From WHTX01 sp038255145 (GTDB taxonomy: Bacteria; Actinomycetota; Acidimicrobiia; Acidimicrobiales; CAIXPF01), in assembly GCA_038255145.1 (NCBI GenBank), contig JBBSLP010000024.1, positions 5,161 through 69,160 on the forward strand: a stretch of DNA of 64,000 nt, written 5' to 3'. Below, one piece after another: positions 16,232 through 24,096 of this stretch (positions are counted from its first letter, which is position 1; every line of letters starts with the position of its first letter). The translations under genes were made by a program, and so were the position numbers. The notes under the pieces are model-generated. The model was not told where the DNA came from, searched no databases, and saw only the letters and a list, made by a program, of their open reading frames with translations.

Positions 16232-17080
16232 ATGCTCGATGCCGCGCAGCGTGCCACCTGGGAGCGGGACGGGTTCCTCGTCCTCGAGGACTTCGCCAGC
16301 CGGGACGCCTGTGACGCCCTGCGGGAACGGGCGGGCGAGCTCGTCGACGCCTTCGACCCCGACACCGAGGGGGTGAGGTCGATCTTCACCACCAAGGAGC
16401 AGGAGCGGCGCTCGGACGAGTACTTCCTGACCTCGGGGGACAAGGTGCGCTTCTTCTTCGAGGAGGAAGCGTTCGACGACGCCGGGGACCTGCGCCAGGC
16501 CAAGGCCCTGTCCATCAACAAGATCGGCCACGCCACCCACGACCTCGACCCCACCTTCAGCGCCTTCAGCCACACGGCCGACCTGGCGGCGGTGGCCGCC
16601 GACGTGGGCCTGGCCGACCCCCGGGTCCTGCAGTCGATGTACATCTTCAAGCAGCCCCACATCGGCGGCGAGGTCACCTGCCACACCGACCACACCTTCC
16701 TGTGGACCGACCCCCAGAGCTGCGTGGGCTTCTGGTTCGCCGTACAGGACGCCACGTTGGAGAACGGCTGCATGTGGGCCCTGCCCGGCGGGCACCGGCT
16801 GCCGCCCCGGACCCGGTTCCGGCGGGCCGAGGATGGGGGCACGGCCATGGAGGTCCTCGACCCCGAGCCCTACCCCGCCGACGGCCTCGTTCCCCTCGAG
16901 GCCCGAGCCGGCACCCTGGTCGTGCTGCACGGCCTGCTCCCCCACCTCTCGGGTCCCAACCGGTCGGACCGGTCCCGCCACGCCTTCACCCTGCACGCCA
17001 TCGAAGGCGACACCGCCTACCCCGAGGACAACTGGCTCCAGCGCCCCGACCTCCCCCTGCGGGGCTTCGCGCCGGCCTGA
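16232..17080 (+). CDS. Phytanoyl-CoA dioxygenase (PhyH) family oxygenase
   Basis: 282-residue Fe(II)/2-oxoglutarate-dependent dioxygenase. The double-stranded beta-helix ligands are visible: HTD in CHTDHTF (about 151-153), a distal His in LHGLLPHLSGPN (near 234) and an Arg in RSRHAFTLH that would bind 2-oxoglutarate. PNRSDRSRHAFTLHAIEG is characteristic of PhyH proteins acting on acyl-CoA or small-molecule substrates. The ATG at 16232 follows GATCAT by six bases, so it may be leaderless. Its neighbour 50 bases downstream is adenosine deaminase, with its own promoter. Substrate not predictable. Confidence 0.87.
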   Translation: MLDAAQRATWERDGFLVLEDFASRDACDALRERAGELVDAFDPDTEGVRSIFTTKEQERRSDEYFLTSGDKVRFFFEEEAFDDAGDLRQAKALSINKIGHATHDLDPTFSAFSHTADLAAVAADVGLADPRVLQSMYIFKQPHIGGEVTCHTDHTFLWTDPQSCVGFWFAVQDATLENGCMWALPGGHRLPPRTRFRRAEDGGTAMEVLDPEPYPADGLVPLEARAGTLVVLHGLLPHLSGPNRSDRSRHAFTLHAIEGDTAYPEDNWLQRPDLPLRGFAPA

Positions 17081-17120
17081 CCAACGAGCGTGACCGCGGT
17101 CCGCTCCCGGAGGTCACCGG

Positions 17121-17126
17121 TAGCAT
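17121..17126 (+). promoter_or_regulatory. -10 hexamer TAGCAT, leaderless add start
   Basis: TAGCAT, six bases, ATG at 17133. No Shine-Dalgarno sequence is present. Confidence 0.55.
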
Positions 17127-17132
17127 CCAGCC

Positions 17133-18254
17133 ATGTCGACCCCCACCGTCGAGCAGCTGCGTCGAGCCCCCAAGGTGCTCCTCCACGACCACCTCGACGG
17201 GGGTCTGCGGCCGGCGACGGTGATCGAGCTGGCCGAGGCCGCCGGCCACCGGTTGCCCACGACGGACCCCGCCGAGCTGGCGGCGTGGTTCACCGAAGGT
17301 GCCTACCGCCACGACCTGACCCTGTACCTGGAGACGTTCGCCCACACCGTGGGGGTGCTGCAGACCCGCGACGCGCTGACCCGGGTGGCCCGGGAGTGCG
17401 CCGAGGACCTGGCCGCCGACGGCGTCGTCTACGCCGAGATCCGCTTCGCCCCCGAGCTGCACACCGACGGCGCCCTGAACCTCGACGAGGTGGTCGAGGC
17501 CGTCCTGGCCGGCTTCGCCGAGGGCTCGGCCGCCACCGGCATCGTCATCGGCACGCTGTGCACGGCCATGCGCACCTCGGCCCGGGCCCTGGAGATCGCC
17601 GAGCTGGCCGTTCGCCACCGTGACGACGGCGTGGTCGGCTTCGACATCGCCGGGGCCGAGAAGGGCTATCCGCCGTCGCGCCACCTCGACGCCTTCGACC
17701 TGTGCCGGCGGGAGAACTTCCACATCACCATCCATGCCGGCGAGGCCTTCGGGCTGCCGTCGATCTGGGAGGCCATCCAGTTCTGCGGGGCCGAGCGCCT
17801 GGGCCACGGCGTGCGCATCGTGGACGACATCGAGCTCGACGAGCACGGCACCTACAGCCTGGGACGGCTGGCCAACTACGTGCGCGACCGGCGCATCCCC
17901 CTGGAGATGTGCCCCACCTCCAACGTGCACACCGGGGCAGCGCCGTCGCTGGCCGAGCACCCCATCGGCCTGCTGCGCCGGCTGCGCTTCCGGGTCACGG
18001 TGAACACCGACAACCGGCTCATGTCGTCGACGACGATGACCAACGAGTTCGCCCAGTTGGCCGAGACGTTCGCCTTCGGTTGGGACGATGTCGAATGGCT
18101 GACGCTCAACGCCATGAAGTCGGCCTTCTGGCCCTTCGAGGGGCGCCTTGCCCTCATCGACGGCATCATCAAGCCCGGGTTCGCCCGGCTGCGGGCCGAG
18201 GCCGGTGAGGCCGAACGGGCCGCCGATCGGCTGGTCGCCCCCACCCGCTTCTGA
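17133..18254 (+). CDS. add: Adenosine deaminase
   Basis: 373-residue zinc enzyme converting (deoxy)adenosine to (deoxy)inosine and ammonia. The HDHLDGG motif (residues 18-24) gives two zinc His, HAGEAFG near 203 gives a third plus the catalytic Glu, and LGHGVRI and VNTDNRLMS supply the catalytic His and the zinc/substrate Asp. NTDNR in place of the NTDDP of animal enzymes is the variant I recall from actinobacteria. Length matches the family. The gene works in purine salvage together with upp downstream and the nucleoside importer; the ammonia produced links conceptually to the amt genes. Confidence 0.95.
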   Translation: MSTPTVEQLRRAPKVLLHDHLDGGLRPATVIELAEAAGHRLPTTDPAELAAWFTEGAYRHDLTLYLETFAHTVGVLQTRDALTRVARECAEDLAADGVVYAEIRFAPELHTDGALNLDEVVEAVLAGFAEGSAATGIVIGTLCTAMRTSARALEIAELAVRHRDDGVVGFDIAGAEKGYPPSRHLDAFDLCRRENFHITIHAGEAFGLPSIWEAIQFCGAERLGHGVRIVDDIELDEHGTYSLGRLANYVRDRRIPLEMCPTSNVHTGAAPSLAEHPIGLLRRLRFRVTVNTDNRLMSSTTMTNEFAQLAETFAFGWDDVEWLTLNAMKSAFWPFEGRLALIDGIIKPGFARLRAEAGEAERAADRLVAPTRF

Positions 18255-18298
18255 GGCGCGGGCCGTCGTCCGGCCCGCCCCGCGAGGGAGGGCTCCGG

Positions 18299-18304
18299 TA
18301 CGGT
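18299..18304 (+). promoter_or_regulatory. -10 hexamer TACGGT before upp
   Basis: TACGGT ends 11 bases before the ATG at 18316, giving a leader of only four or five bases. Confidence 0.45.
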
Positions 18305-18315
18305 CCCGGGGCACC

Positions 18316-18942
18316 ATGCCCACGCTCGTCGTCGACCACCCCCTGGTGGCACAGCGCCTGGCCGTCCTGCGCGACGCCACCACCCCCCGCCCGGCCTTCG
18401 GCGCCGCCCTCGACGACCTGTCGTGGTCGTTGGTCTACGAGGCGTGCCGCACCCTGCCCGCCGAGGACTACGTGGTCGAGACCCCCCTCGGCCCCGCCCC
18501 GGCCCGGCGGCCGGTGGCCACCCCGGTGCTGGTCCCCGTGCTGCGGGCCGGTCTGGGCATGCTCCACGGCGCCCTGGGCCTCCTGCCCGACGCCCACGTG
18601 GGCTTCGTGGGGTTGAAGCGGGACGAGGTCACCCTGGTCCCCGACTCCTACGTCACCACCCTGCCCGACGACATGGCCGGGGCCACGGCCTTCGTGTTGG
18701 ACCCCATGCTGGCCACCGGCGGCTCGGCCGTGCACACCCTCAAGCTGGTGGAGGCGTGCGGGGCCGGACGCATCGTCGTCTGCTGCGTGCTGGCCGCCCC
18801 CGAGGGCCTGGCCGCCCTCGACACCGCCGGCTTCGGTCGGGTCGAGGTGATCACCGCGTCGGTGGACAGCCACCTGACCGACATCGGCTACATCTACCCC
18901 GGCCTGGGCGATGCCGGTGACCGCCAGTTCGGCGACTTCTGA
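18316..18942 (+). CDS. upp: Uracil phosphoribosyltransferase
   Basis: 208 residues, the normal length. It condenses uracil with PRPP to UMP. Type I PRTase features are visible: the PRPP loop VLDPMLATGGSA (about 126-137), VPVLRAGLGM, and the C-terminal uracil-binding GYIYPGLGDAGDRQFGDF. It scavenges uracil, which deoA-type phosphorolysis of uridine or deoxyuridine would release. It has its own promoter but sits 61 bases after add. A strong terminator follows. Confidence 0.96.
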   Translation: MPTLVVDHPLVAQRLAVLRDATTPRPAFGAALDDLSWSLVYEACRTLPAEDYVVETPLGPAPARRPVATPVLVPVLRAGLGMLHGALGLLPDAHVGFVGLKRDEVTLVPDSYVTTLPDDMAGATAFVLDPMLATGGSAVHTLKLVEACGAGRIVVCCVLAAPEGLAALDTAGFGRVEVITASVDSHLTDIGYIYPGLGDAGDRQFGDF

Positions 18943-18977
18943 GGGTGACTCCTGATCTGACCCCGAGGCGATGGTGC

Positions 18978-19017
18978 GCCAGGGTCGCCGGCCCCGGGGT
19001 GGGACGGCGACCCTGGC
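18978..19017. terminator. Bidirectional terminator between upp and the collagen-like gene
   Basis: Perfect 13-bp stem GCCAGGGTCGCCG / CGGCGACCCTGGC with a 14-base loop, placed between two convergent genes. Confidence 0.75.
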
Positions 19018-19041
19018 TACCAGGTGATCCGTCTCCGGCCG

Positions 19042-19688
19042 TCAGGCGGGAGCGCCGCTGAGCTTCTCGATGAGCAGTTCGGCGCCGCCATCGACGCCGG
19101 GAGCGCCGTCGGCGCCGGCCGGGCCGGTCGCACCGACGCTGCCGGTGGCACCTGCGGGTCCGACAGGACCCACCGGGCCCTGGGGACCGGGCTCACCGGC
19201 ACCAGGGGCGTAGTAGCCGACCAGGTCGACGACGACGTGGGCCTGGCCCACGGCGTTGTTGATCCAGATGCGACCCAGGCTGCCCACCCGCACCGTGACC
19301 GAGTTGGCCACGGTCTCGCCGGGCAGGAAGTTCAACGACGAGACGAGCTGGGGGGCCTCGCCTGCCGGCTGCAGCGTGAGGTAGCTGGCATCGGTTGGCT
19401 CCGTGGCCGTGACGTTGACCACCACCGCGGTGGCGTCGTCCGGTACCCGGCCCACGCCGGCCACGGTCAGCAGCGTCGAACCCAGCGGCCCGCTCGTGCC
19501 CCCGTCCCCGTGCGGGTGTCGAGCACCCGCAGCGGTGTGACCGGGGTGAACACGTTGCCGGTGTGGGGCGATTGGGCCATCTGGGCCCCGACGACGCCGA
19601 ACGAGCTGATGACGCCGAGAAGCGCGAAGATCGAGAAGAGCAGCCGGCCCGATGGTCGCCGGCGGGTGGCGGACTGGATGGGTCCCAT
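19042..19688 (-). pseudogene. Secreted protein with collagen-like tail, interrupted by a one-base frameshift
   Basis: The N-terminal frame has a basic start, the hydrophobic export segment LLFSIFALLGVISSFGVVGA and FTPVTPLRVLDTRTGTG; the next part, TSGPLGSTLLTVAGVG through AHVVVDLVGYY, is in another frame. The two join exactly at a run of five C (19499-19503, plus strand); one more C would restore a single frame of about 215 codons. The domain is the RVLDTR...VVVDLVGYY family found in secreted actinobacterial proteins. The end is a Gly-X-Y stretch of about 12 triplets (GEPGPQGPVGPVGPAGATG onward) followed by a short cap. GGGAG lies upstream of the ATG at 19688. Mutation, slippage or sequencing error cannot be told apart here. 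Confidence 0.75.
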
Positions 19689-19730
19689 CGTTGGTTCTCC
19701 CTTCGCCTGGCCAACGGCCAGTCGGCGGAG

Positions 19731-19736
19731 ACCGTA
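19731..19736 (-). promoter_or_regulatory. -10 hexamer TACGGT of the collagen-like gene
   Basis: TACGGT on the minus strand, 42 bases upstream of the ATG at 19688, leaving room for the GGGAG ribosome binding site. The -35 zone falls in the palindrome cluster next to it. Confidence 0.45.
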
Positions 19737-19746
19737 GGGTGACCAT

Positions 19747-19779
19747 CACTTGAAGTGGTTGGACCACTTCTCGAAGTGG
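19747..19779. promoter_or_regulatory. Cluster of GAAGTGG half-sites overlapping a -35 region
   Basis: The perfect palindrome GAAGTGGT-TGG-ACCACTTC (19752-19770) is flanked by CACTT (19747) and by a further GAAGTGG (19773). Four half-sites in 33 bases just upstream of TACGGT look like the operator of a dimeric regulator of the collagen-like gene. Confidence 0.55.
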
Positions 19780-19846
19780 CCAACTGGTGCAACCTGACCG
19801 GCTCCCCTCCCCGGAGCGGCGACCGCGATGTACGGGTGGCAGACCG

Positions 19847-20383
19847 TCAGGCGACGCTGAACAGCCGCTTGCGGCCGGGGTGGTCGGGGCGCAGGGCCCG
19901 GTAGGCGCTGACCAGGACGACCACCGCGGCGAAGCCCACCACCGTGTACTCGACCCACAGCACCCCGATGAGGGCGAGTTGGTTCACGTGCCGCACGCTG
20001 CCGTCGACGCCCAGGCACACCGAGTCCATGTTGAAGGCGGTGGTGCCGCCGAAGGTCTCGGACACGTTGCCGGCCACGAACCGGCCCCGGCAGAGCACGG
20101 CCCCGCCGGGCTCCTGCAGGGAGGTGAAGGCCGAGGCCAGGCAGGCGACCATGAAGGCCGCCACCCAGGCGATGATGAACCACGACCGCCAGCGCAACGG
20201 GCCCAGGGGGCGGGGTCCCGAGCTGCGGGCCCCGGCCGGTGGCGAAGGTTGGAGGGACGGCGGCGCCAGGAGCTGGGCCTTGGCGGCGCGGTACTCGTCG
20301 TCGTCGAGCTGCCCGTCGTGGTGCAGCCGGGCCAGCCGCTCCAGGCGGTCTTCCAGGCGCTCGGACGCGGCCTCGTTGCTCAT
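19847..20383 (-). CDS. SHOCT-domain membrane protein
   Basis: 178 residues. The first 38 form a SHOCT-like motif (LEDRLERLARLHHDGQLDDD, EYRAAKAQLL), a short C-terminal-type oligomerisation motif here placed at the N-terminus. Two hydrophobic segments follow: SWFIIAWVAAFMVACLASAF near 69-88 and a long one near 140-165, separated by about 50 residues containing two Cys (VLCRG, DSVCLG) that could form an extracytoplasmic disulfide. ATG at 20383 is supported by GGGAGAGC directly upstream. An octanucleotide tandem repeat occupies its leader. Function unknown. Confidence 0.8.
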   Translation of the reverse strand: MSNEAASERLEDRLERLARLHHDGQLDDDEYRAAKAQLLAPPSLQPSPPAGARSSGPRPLGPLRWRSWFIIAWVAAFMVACLASAFTSLQEPGGAVLCRGRFVAGNVSETFGGTTAFNMDSVCLGVDGSVRHVNQLALIGVLWVEYTVVGFAAVVVLVSAYRALRPDHPGRKRLFSVA

Positions 20384-20395
20384 CGCTCTCCCTTC

Positions 20396-20435
20396 GGACC
20401 CTTGGACCCTTGGACCCTTGGACCCCTTGGACCTT
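20396..20435 (-). repeat. Five-copy octanucleotide tandem repeat in the SHOCT gene leader
   Basis: Unit GGACCCTT on the plus strand (AAGGGTCC in the mRNA sense), copies at 20396, 20404, 20412, 20420 (one extra C) and 20429 (one C short). Every copy contains AAGG(G), so the mRNA has a series of Shine-Dalgarno-like sites ending 13 bases before the ATG. Confidence 0.75.
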
Positions 20436-20544
20436 GCGAAACGGGTGGGCCACGACCGGAACCGCTCCGCACGGGCCGAACACGCCAGTACTCGGCAGTC
20501 CCGAACCCCCACTTGAGCCCCCCGTCACCCCGAGGGGGGAAGGA

Positions 20545-20919
20545 TCAACGGGTGCGGAAGATGCGCTGCACCTGGCCCGTCGCCGGATCGAGGCGCACGT
20601 GGGGTTCGCCACCGACCCGCGGCGGCAGGTCCGACCGGGTGGGGAAGGCGACCTCGACGACGGTGGCCGAGCGCTTCACCACCGGCTCACGGTCCGGCCC
20701 CACCACCTCGCCATCGGCGGCCAGCGCGGCGACGGCCAGGGCGACGACCTGGTCGTCAGCAAGTGCGGGCGCAGTGGCGATGGCCGTCGTCACCGTGGTC
20801 GTCGACGCCGCCGTCGTCGCCGGCCCGGCGGCGTCGGGGCCCGAGCACGCCGTCATCCCCAGCACGGCGGCCAAAACGAGGCCGGCCCGCCGACCGGCCC
20901 GGCCACGGCACGCGCTCAC
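20545..20919 (-). CDS. Small lipoprotein translationally coupled to the JAMM-VWD-ankyrin gene
   Basis: 124 residues. An Arg-rich start, the hydrophobic segment AGLVLAAVLGM and lipobox MTAC show lipid anchoring; a Thr/Ala-rich linker follows, then a compact domain of about 70 residues with VVKRSATVVEVAFP and GGEPHVRLDPATGQVQRIFRTR. The latter looks like a small beta-sheet fold of PepSY or NTF2-immunity type, but I cannot assign it. GTG at 20919 overlaps the stop of the upstream ankyrin gene (GTGA), so the two are made together and probably act together at the cell surface. Confidence 0.7.
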   Translation of the reverse strand: MSACRGRAGRRAGLVLAAVLGMTACSGPDAAGPATTAASTTTVTTAIATAPALADDQVVALAVAALAADGEVVGPDREPVVKRSATVVEVAFPTRSDLPPRVGGEPHVRLDPATGQVQRIFRTR

Positions 20920-23063
20920 CGCAGCACCGAGACCACGTCGGCATGGCCGGCCCGCTCGGCCAGGTCGATGGGCCGGGCACCAGCGCCATCGACAGCAGTG
21001 CGGACCGCCCCTGCGGCCAGCAGCGTCGCCACGATGTCGAGCGCCCCGGCCGACGCCGCCGCGTGCAGGGCGGTGGTGCCGTCGCCGGCCCGGTGGTCGA
21101 CGTCGGCCCCCCGACCGAGCACCAGGGACACGGTGTCGCCGTGGGCGTTGGCCGCGGCCCACAGCAGAGCTGTCCAGCCGTTGACCGTGGCCTGGTCGAC
21201 GGGGGCGCCGGCGGCGAGCAGGAGGCCCACGGCCCGGGTGTGACCGATCTGGGCCCCAGCCACCACCGGGGCCAGGCCCCGCTGGTCGACGGCGTCCACG
21301 ACGGCGCCCGCGGCGAGCAGACGGGACACGGCGGCGTCTCGACCGGCGAAGGCAGCCGCGTGCAAAGGCGTCCAGCCGGTGGCGTCAGCCGCGTCCACGT
21401 CGGCCCCGGCCGCCAGCAGCAGTCCGACGACGTCGGGATCACCCTGGCCGGCGGCGAACGACAAGGGCGTGGACCCACCGCCGTCCCCCAGCCCCACGCC
21501 GGCGCCGGCGTCGAGGAGCACCCGCACCAGCTCGGGGTCACCCAGCTGGGCGGCGATCATGAGGGGGGTGGCGCCGTCGGCGGCTCGACGCCCGTCGACG
21601 TCGGGGTGACCGTCGGCCAACAGCTGGCGCACCCGGGCCGTGTCGCCATCGGTCACTGCGGCCAGCAGGGGACCCCCCTGGGCCGCGGGCGCGGCGGCCG
21701 ACGGGGCTGCGGCGCGCAGGGCGGCGATGGCCCGCTGGGTGGCCACGGCGTCGTCGGCGAAGCGGTCCTCCCCCGAGGCCCCGACATCGAGGGTGCAACC
21801 GTCGAGGAGCACGGGGTCGGTCACCCCGGCGGCGACACAGCGGCGGGTGGCGTCGTCAGCCACCTCGTCGAGCAGGTGGACCCGGCGACCGGGTTCGAGG
21901 GCCCCGGCGCCAGCCACCCCGGACGCGGCGGAAGTGGCGGGGGCGGCGGGGGGTGGAGCGGGAGCGTGGAACAACGAGGTACCCGGTGCCACCCGGTTGG
22001 CGTCGGCGAAGGCGCCGCCCAGCCGGTCGTAGCGCAGCAGGCCACCCTCCATGGCGTCCACGCCCCCGGCGGTGCGCAGGTCGTCGGTGGCGTCCCCGTC
22101 GCCGTCCCCCAGCAGCCCGTGCACCCCGTGCCGATCCTCGGCCAGGCGCAGGGCCAGGGACGTCGGGCCGGTGGCCACCAGCCGGCTGCCGTCGGCCCAC
22201 GTGAAGCGGACCACCCCCCGCTCGTCGATCTCGATGCGGCCGCCGCCCGGGGGGCGCACGGCGGCCAGGTCCCCGGTGGCCACCTCCCGACCGTCGACGA
22301 AGGTGCCGTCGACGCCCAGCTCGACGGTCGTGCCCTCGAAGCGGACGGCCACCGAGCGGGCCTGGGTCAGGGGGTGGGCGCCGGCCGACAACGAGGTGGG
22401 GACGAGCTCGAGGCGGACCTGGACCACGAGGTCGTCGGCCGCAGCTGCGAGCACGAAGTCGCCCGGCACCTGGAAGTCGTAGTGGGTGCCGTCGAAGGTG
22501 CGCAGGTGGGGATCACCGGAGCTGGTGCCGATGGGGGGCTCGGGGCAGGACCACGCCGGGGCGCCGGGCGTGGGGCCGCCGAACAGCTCGGTGTGGGTGG
22601 CCCCGGGGTCTCCCCCGGTCCCCCAGCGGAAGATGCCGGGGATCTGGTAGCGGTTGGCGAAGTTGACGTCGTCGTCCGACGGGACCTCGTTCTCGTAGCC
22701 GTCGTCGCCGCCGGTCGTGTCCCCGCCGGGGTGGGTGTGGAAGTAGGCCACGGTCCGACAGCCCGCAGGGGCCTCGGGCCCGCGCCGCACCCCACCGTGG
22801 GCCGAGGTCCCCGCAGGCCAGCGCTGGACGCGGGTCTCGTAGCCGCCGCTGGTAGGGCACTGGAAGATGAAGCCGCCCTCCTCGTGCTCGTCGGGGAACC
22901 CCTCGTGGGAGTCACGCCAGGCGTCATCGAGGGCACCCTGCACCACGGGGTCGCGCACCACGTCGGCCGCGGCAGCTGAGGGGCAGGCCGACGTCGCGCT
23001 GCCCCCACCCAGGGCCACGACGACGGCGCCGCTCAGCGCCAGGGCGGCGAAGCGCTCGAACAC
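20916..23063 (-). CDS. Secreted JAMM(DUF4329-like) - VWD - ankyrin repeat protein
   Basis: 715 residues with a signal peptide (hydrophobic 6-22, SATSA cleavage region). Residues 50-165 carry a complete JAMM-type zinc peptidase set: Glu in EEGGFIFQ (61-62), HTHP (109-112) and PSDDD (128-132), arranged as in DUF4329. Residues 182-345 are a von Willebrand D-like domain (GDPHLRTFDGTHYDF near 183-197, GLLGDGDGDATDD). After a Pro/Ala linker and a short Cys-containing helical part, residues 470-715 contain eight ankyrin repeats (GWTPLHAAAFAGR, TTALHAAASAGA). GTG at 23063 gives the signal peptide. I know no described protein with this domain order; a surface-acting protease or toxin is inference. Confidence 0.8.
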   Translation of the reverse strand: MFERFAALALSGAVVVALGGGSATSACPSAAAADVVRDPVVQGALDDAWRDSHEGFPDEHEEGGFIFQCPTSGGYETRVQRWPAGTSAHGGVRRGPEAPAGCRTVAYFHTHPGGDTTGGDDGYENEVPSDDDVNFANRYQIPGIFRWGTGGDPGATHTELFGGPTPGAPAWSCPEPPIGTSSGDPHLRTFDGTHYDFQVPGDFVLAAAADDLVVQVRLELVPTSLSAGAHPLTQARSVAVRFEGTTVELGVDGTFVDGREVATGDLAAVRPPGGGRIEIDERGVVRFTWADGSRLVATGPTSLALRLAEDRHGVHGLLGDGDGDATDDLRTAGGVDAMEGGLLRYDRLGGAFADANRVAPGTSLFHAPAPPPAAPATSAASGVAGAGALEPGRRVHLLDEVADDATRRCVAAGVTDPVLLDGCTLDVGASGEDRFADDAVATQRAIAALRAAAPSAAAPAAQGGPLLAAVTDGDTARVRQLLADGHPDVDGRRAADGATPLMIAAQLGDPELVRVLLDAGAGVGLGDGGGSTPLSFAAGQGDPDVVGLLLAAGADVDAADATGWTPLHAAAFAGRDAAVSRLLAAGAVVDAVDQRGLAPVVAGAQIGHTRAVGLLLAAGAPVDQATVNGWTALLWAAANAHGDTVSLVLGRGADVDHRAGDGTTALHAAASAGALDIVATLLAAGAVRTAVDGAGARPIDLAERAGHADVVSVLR

Positions 23064-23140
23064 GACGACGGGAGAGGGCCGAGCATCCCGGGGTCATCGG
23101 CACGTCGCCCACCCTGCTTGAGCGCGTTCTCGGCCGTCCT

Positions 23141-23548
23141 TCAGGTGTTGGCCGCCGGGGCATCGAGCTCGAACCACACGCGCTTGCCCTCCTCGGTGTG
23201 CTCGGCATCCCAACGGCTGGACATGCCGTCGACCAGGAACATGCCCCGGCCGCCGAAGGCATCGACATGGGGCCTGACGACCACGGGGAGCTCATCGCTC
23301 CCGTCCTCGACCTCGACGTGCAGGCACCCACCGCGCAGCTCGGCGCTGAGCACGAAGGGGGTGCGGGCGTGGCGGACGGCGTTGCTGCTCAGCTCGGACA
23401 CCAGCAGCAGGGCGGCGGCACGCACCTCGACGGGCATGCGGTCCTCGAGGAACTCCTCGACCTGGTGGCGGGCCTGGCCCACCGATCGGGGCTCGGGCGC
23501 GAACGTCATGGGCGACATCCCTGAACCCGGCTCTTCGCTCACCCCCAC
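23141..23548 (-). CDS. Anti-sigma-factor-type ATP-binding protein (HATPase_c_2)
   Basis: 135 residues with the GHKL fold of RsbW/SpoIIAB-like serine kinases. The N box is LLLVSELSSNAVRHA, where Glu and Asn bind ATP-Mg; the G1 region is reduced to VEVEDGSDELP and the G2 box reads GGRGMFLVDGMSSRW. Such stand-alone proteins in actinobacteria regulate sigma factors or their antagonists. No sigma factor or anti-anti-sigma gene is next to it. The GTG at 23548 is the likely start, with ATGs at 23518 and 23509 as alternatives; no ribosome binding site is decisive. Confidence 0.83.
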   Translation of the reverse strand: MGVSEEPGSGMSPMTFAPEPRSVGQARHQVEEFLEDRMPVEVRAAALLLVSELSSNAVRHARTPFVLSAELRGGCLHVEVEDGSDELPVVVRPHVDAFGGRGMFLVDGMSSRWDAEHTEEGKRVWFELDAPAANT

Positions 23549-23621
23549 GCGACCACCGCTACCCGGTTGACGGCGACATCAACCCCGCCGACGCTCGACG
23601 ACGCCGCAACCGGCCCCGACG

Positions 23622-23924
23622 TCAGGCGAGGGGGACCCCGCTGTGGTCGTTGTCATCCCCGGGAAGTTGGCCCGGTGACCGGGCCAACTGCTCGTAGCGC
23701 GCCGCCGACTCCCGGTACCGGGCCGCCGACGCCTCGTGGTCGGCCAGCAGGTCGCCGAAGCCGGATTCCTCGTCGAGCTGAGCCAGGGCCCGGTACCGGT
23801 CCGCCAGGTGCTGGTGGTAGCCGGCCAGGCGACGGTCGTTGGCCGCTCGGCCCCCCGGTGTCAGCGGTCCGTCACCGACGGGCACGGCGGCCCCCATCGA
23901 CCGGCGTTCGTCCTTCGACGTCAT
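23622..23924 (-). CDS. Hypothetical helical protein (100 aa)
   Basis: Not recognised. Starts MTSKDERRS; residues 30-85 are helical with evenly spaced aromatic and charged residues (RRLAGYHQHLADRYRALAQL, ADHEASAARYRESAARYEQL), a likely helical hairpin or coiled coil. The end is acidic and disordered. A purine-rich GAGGTGGG lies eight bases before the ATG at 23924. It is upstream of, and in line with, the ATPase gene at 23548. Confidence 0.65.
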   Translation of the reverse strand: MTSKDERRSMGAAVPVGDGPLTPGGRAANDRRLAGYHQHLADRYRALAQLDEESGFGDLLADHEASAARYRESAARYEQLARSPGQLPGDDNDHSGVPLA

Positions 23925-24084
23925 GGCTGGCCCACCTCTCGACGCTCGCCGCGGGACGAGCAACCCCCGAACGGCGGCCCACCCGGCCTGCCGCTTCCCG
24001 TCCCTCTCATGCCCCCGAACCCTCAACGGCAGATGGCCGATGGGGCAACGTTCGATCAACAGCGGCGCTCGGGAACCATGGGCA

Positions 24085-24090
24085 TAGCCT
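24085..24090 (+). promoter_or_regulatory. -10 hexamer TAGCCT, leaderless start at 24097
   Basis: TAGCCT, six bases, GTG at 24097. Confidence 0.5.
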
Positions 24091-24096
24091 GTCCTG

